DNA of 64,000 bases from the NCBI GenBank assembly GCA_947579665.1, contig CANPUZ010000074.1, positions 248,001 to 312,000 of the forward strand. The letters run 5' to 3'. Both the position numbers and the translations under genes were made by a program. Within the stretch, counting starts at the first letter, position 1. The number at the start of each line of letters is the position of its first letter. The notes under the pieces are model-generated. The model made no database searches. It was not told the DNA's origin and worked only from the letters and a program-made list of their open reading frames with translations. Shown here in pieces: positions 61,701-64,000 of the stretch. Origin of the DNA: Sympetrum striolatum (taxonomy: Eukaryota > Arthropoda > Insecta > Odonata > Libellulidae).

Positions 61701-63111
61701 ATTTCAATTTTTTTCTTCTTTTTTTCCCTTAATTTTCCTTATTTAATCGAGATTTGACCGAAAAAAGGAAGAAAAACGAATAATTTTAGCGAAATATCAA
61801 TTTTTATCATCTTTTTTCCCTTGATTTTCCTTATTTTATCGAGATTTGACCGAAAAAATCAAGAAAAACGAATAATTTTATCGAAATTTCAATTTTTATC
61901 ATCTTTTTTCCCTTTATTTTCCTTATTTTATCGAGATTTGACCGAAAAAAGCAAGAAAAACGAATAATTTTAGCGAAATTTCAATTTTTTTCCTCTTTTT
62001 TTCCCTTAATTTTCCTTATTTTATCGAGGTTTGACCGAAAAAAGCAAGTAAAACGAATAATTCTAGCGAAATTTCAATTCTTTTCCTCCTTTTTCCCTTA
62101 ATTTTCCTTATTTTATCGAGATTTGACCGAAAAAAGCAAGAAAAACGAATAAATTTATCGGAATTTCAATTTTTATCCTCTTTTTTTCCCTTAATTTTCC
62201 TTATGTTATCGATATTTGACCGAAAAAAGCAAAAAAAACGAATAATTTTAGCGAAATTTCAATTTTTTTCCACCTTTTTTTCCCTTAATTTTCCTTATTT
62301 TATCGAGATTTGACCGAAAAAAGCAAGAAAAACGAATAATTTTAGCGAAATATCAATTTTTATCCTCTTTTTTCCCTTAATTTTCCTTATTTTATCGAGA
62401 TTTGACCGACAAATGCAAGAAATACGAATAATTTTAGCGAAATTTAAATTTTTTTCCTCTTTTTTCCCTTAATTTTCCTTAGTTTTTCGAGATTTGACCG
62501 AAAAAAGCAAGAAAAACGAATTATTTTAGCGAAATTTCAATTTTTATCCTCTTTTTTTCCCTTAATTCATCGAGATTTAACCGAAAAAAGCAAGAAAACG
62601 AATAATTATAGCGAAATTTCAATTTTTTTCTTCTTTTTTTCTCTTAATTTTCCTTATTTTATCGAGATTTGACCAAAAAAAGCAAGAAAAACGAATAATT
62701 TTATCGAAATTTCAATTTTTATCATCTTTTTTCCCTTGATTTTCCTTATTTTATCGAGATTTGACCGAAAAAAGCAAGAAAAACGAATAATTTTAGCGAA
62801 ACATCAATTTTTATCCTCTTTTTTTCCCTTAATTTTCCTTATTTTATCGAGATTTGACCGAAAAGAGCAAGAAAAACGAATAATTTTAGCGAAATATTAA
62901 TTTTTTTCCTCATTTTTTCCCTTTATTTTCCTTATTTTATCGATATTTGGCCGAAAAAAGCAAGTAAAACGAATAATTTTTGCGAAATTTTAATTTTTTT
63001 CCTCTTTTTCCCCTTAATTTTTTTATATTTTATCGAGATTTGACCGAAAAAAGGAAGAAAAACGAATAATTTTATCGAAATTTCAATTTCTATCCTCTTC
63101 TTTTCCCTTAA
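58786..63111 (+). repeat. satA right terminal segment, mosaic of H8/H9-type monomers
   Basis: Still pure satA. Contains further partial copies: 58348 recurs at 60104 (offset 1756), and the TTTTTTACATC / ATCGTGATTTGACC / TTGACCGCAAAAAGC series occurs near 59160, 60840 and 61390. From about 61.9 kb the monomers lose this order and carry more private changes, such as TCGAGGTTTGACC, GCAAGAAATACG and TTTATCGGAATTTC. Nothing other than satellite is seen. Confidence 0.85.
63108..63111. other. TTAA target site of the piggyBac-like insertion
   Basis: The last satA bases read CTCTTCTTTTCCCTTAA, and non-satellite sequence starting CCCTTGAAGG follows at once. SatA monomers normally continue CCCTTAATTTTCC, so the TTAA is the monomer's own and marks the left target duplication. 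PiggyBac elements are known to use TTAA. Confidence 0.85.
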
Positions 63112-63127
63112 CCCTTGAAGGACTGAC
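63112..63127 (+). repeat. left terminal sequence of the piggyBac-like element
   Basis: CCCTTGAAGGACTGAC, immediately inside TTAA. It is assumed to be the outer part of the terminal inverted repeat; the matching right end is not in the window, so its length cannot be measured. Confidence 0.7.
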
Positions 63128-63145
63128 GTTCCCATATGGGAACGG
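63123..63145 (+). repeat. subterminal inverted repeat, left arm, with 16-bp palindrome
   Basis: Contains the perfect palindrome GTTCCCATATGGGAAC (63128-63143) preceded by CTGAC. The 23 bases match the reverse complement of 63478-63500 at 21 of 23 positions. Such internal repeats near piggyBac ends are candidate transposase binding sites; binding itself is inferred. Confidence 0.75.
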
Positions 63146-63477
63146 ACTGCAGCTGGGTTCTCTAGGTAGCTAAACAATATCTTGAGTGTCATAAAATGGT
63201 CAGTAAACGATATTTTGTGAACTAAGAGGGTCCAAAGCTTAGTTTCATTTGAGTTTTGGTGTATTTAAGTCAAGGGAAATATTTCTTGTAATTTTTCGAA
63301 AAACAGGGAAATTTTGAGATGGATCCTTCTGGCAACTAATTTTTATTAGTTTTACTGTTTTTAATTTAAAGTAGTATTTTGCTTGTATACCTTTAGTATG
63401 ATGTTCTAATCATCGAAAGAAATTAAATCGAGCTGAGTTTGAGGTTATTTGTTGTTGTTATAACGTTGTTTATAGCT

Positions 63478-63500
63478 GCGTTCCCATATGGGCACGTCAG
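63478..63500 (-). repeat. subterminal inverted repeat, right arm
   Basis: On the plus strand it reads GCGTTCCCATATGGGCAC then GTCAG. It is the inverted partner of 63123-63145, 332 bases away. The central palindrome has one mismatch (GGGCAC instead of GGGAAC). Confidence 0.75.
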
Positions 63501-63560
63501 GCCTTCCCACTACTACGCGATTTCCTTGCCGATGGGTGTCAAGGAAAGCTATATGTAGAA

Positions 63561-63568
63561 TATAAAAG
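63561..63568 (+). promoter_or_regulatory. TATA-box candidate for the transposase
   Basis: TATAAAAG, a full match to the eukaryotic TATA consensus. It lies about 260 bases before the acidic reading frame, so transcription would begin near 63590. The position fits a promoter inside the element, but AT-rich sequence gives such matches by chance. Confidence 0.4.
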
Positions 63569-63824
63569 AATATTTTGCGACATAATACATTATTTTTGGT
63601 GCAATTAAGTTAAGAATTATTTTAGTTTTAAGTTGTGACAAGAAGACTATGGCAATTATTATGCATATTTATGAACTAAATCTCGGAAAACCTAAATTTA
63701 TATAGTAGAAGCGGCAACAACATATATTAGCAAACGATTATTGTAGTAGATATACAAATCCTTTCAAATTTTATTAGCTTCACATAAAAATGATATCATT
63801 AGAGGTGTTATAGTTTCTATTCAG

Positions 63825-64000
63825 GAAAAACGTAAGTTTTCATGAGTCGACTTCACTGAAGGAGGCTCTCCGAATCCTTGACGAGGATGAAGAGAGTGAG
63901 GTAGATGTTACCGATTTCTTCATTTCTCCAACAGAAGAAAATGAGCGAACTGATGAAGTATTGGCTGATGAAGATAAGGAAAGATTGGTTGACAATTTTA
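63825..64000 (+). CDS. piggyBac-like transposase, N-terminal fragment (partial, start unresolved)
   Basis: The frame through 63841 is open from after TAG (63811-63813) to the window end. It encodes SLKEALRILDEDEE near its start and TDEVLADEDKERLVDN at its end, separated by a DVTDFFISP stretch. A short helical SL.EAL segment, then an acidic Asp/Glu-rich region ending in a (L)TDED..DE..LVDN-like motif, is what N-termini of piggyBac transposases look like; this is family knowledge recalled, not a search result. The start is unclear. The nearest ATG (63842) is in another frame and stops after five codons, and no in-frame ATG exists downstream of the TAG. Either an upstream exon joins at the acceptor-like TTTCTATTCAG ending at 63824, or a one-base deletion broke the start and the copy is decaying. 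The catalytic DDD residues would lie beyond the window. Confidence 0.6.

Larger units (their letters stand above)
25660..63111 (+). repeat. satA satellite array, right block
   Basis: About 37 kb of the same 92/93-bp satellite in the same orientation as the left block, roughly 400 monomers with no other sequence inside. Variant content changes along it. AAATATAATA..TTTTATCC monomers cluster at 27.9-30.8 kb. TTTGGCCGAAAAAAGCAAGT followed by a TTTTTTATATTTTATCG monomer is common from 31 kb. TTGACCGCAAAAAGC and ATCGTGATTTGACC monomers are common from about 50.4 kb on. Short CCCTTAATTAATCG-type monomers occur near 25947, 33188, 33825, 36588, 37318, 39808, 43024, 44312, 48448, 50650, 52200, 56422 and 61648. 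The right end is not natural: it is cut by a transposon at 63112. No gene found. Confidence 0.97.
63146..63824 (+). other. non-coding leader of the piggyBac-like element
   Basis: AT-rich, not satellite and with no long frame. It holds the right subterminal arm and a TATA-like box. An ATG at 63649 opens only 18 codons before TAG at 63703, which could be an upstream frame or part of a first exon. Nothing else is recognised. Confidence 0.6.
63112..64000 (+). mobile_element. piggyBac-like DNA transposon, 5' part (runs off the window)
   Basis: Starts CCCTTGAAGGACTGACG directly after TTAA. This fits the piggyBac superfamily, whose ends usually start with CCC or CCY and whose target is TTAA. Palindromic subterminal repeats, a roughly 700-base leader and the start of an acidic, Asp/Glu-rich transposase-like reading frame follow in the expected order. 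The catalytic DDD domain, the 3' end and the second TTAA lie beyond 64000, so autonomy cannot be judged. Confidence 0.8.

Noticed and set aside
1..63111. CENP-B box or telomere repeats in the satellite
   Set aside because: I saw no match to the CENP-B box core pattern (TTCG....A..CGGG) in the common monomers and no runs of TTAGG, TTAGGG or similar. A centromeric or telomeric location is therefore not claimed.
62932..63192. 86-codon minus-strand frame across the satA/transposon junction
   Set aside because: It begins in the piggyBac leader and ends in satellite, so it exists only because of the insertion.
63649..63705. ATG-started 18-codon frame in the piggyBac leader as a gene
   Set aside because: Too short and without recognisable content. 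It is mentioned only as a possible upstream frame or first exon.

Overview
This window holds no ordinary genes. It is eukaryotic repetitive DNA, almost certainly from an animal. The evidence is about 58 kb of AT-rich tandem satellite, a long (GT)n microsatellite, non-autonomous transposon-like elements and the 5' end of a piggyBac-like transposon. The species cannot be fixed from the sequence; an invertebrate (arthropod or mollusc type) is a guess. All long in-frame stretches with a 31-residue period are translations of the satellite and are not proposed as genes.

Layout: (1) 1-20841, satellite family A ('satA'), a 92/93-bp monomer in direct tandem, with nested higher-order duplications (834, about 1657, about 3506 and about 4694 bp offsets). 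(2) 20842-25659, a 4.8-kb foreign block made of element copy A (20842-21915), 2.7 kb of a different but related ~91-bp satellite ('satB', 21916-24624), and element copy B (24625-25659) in the same orientation. (3) 25660-63111, satA resumes in the same strand and phase and carries further nested duplications; its monomer variants change along the array. (4) 63112-64000, a piggyBac-like element inserted exactly at a TTAA belonging to a satA monomer. It has a CCC-starting terminus, palindromic subterminal inverted repeats, a TATA-like box and the first ~53 codons of an acidic transposase-like N-terminus; the window ends inside it.

The most interesting structure is the composite insertion at 20.8-25.7 kb. 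Both elements have the same termini: a 5' hairpin, a 14-bp inverted repeat whose right copy lies 20 bp inside the 3' end, and a 3' terminal hairpin. Both sit in oligo-T runs. SatA on the two outer sides is continuous in uninterrupted paralogous copies elsewhere in the window (for example around 2514-2521), so there is an internal empty site. This organisation resembles non-autonomous Helitron2/Helentron-type elements. The satB between them suggests either read-through rolling-circle transposition of element-satB-element as one unit, or re-insertion of an extrachromosomal element-satB circle by homologous recombination.

The parts do not work together as a pathway. They record satellite homogenisation by unequal exchange (copy-to-copy length differences are whole monomers), followed by transposon colonisation of target sites that the satellite monomer itself offers (TTAA for piggyBac, oligo-T for the Helentron-like element). 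Block boundaries were read by eye and most higher-order boundaries are good only to within about one monomer.
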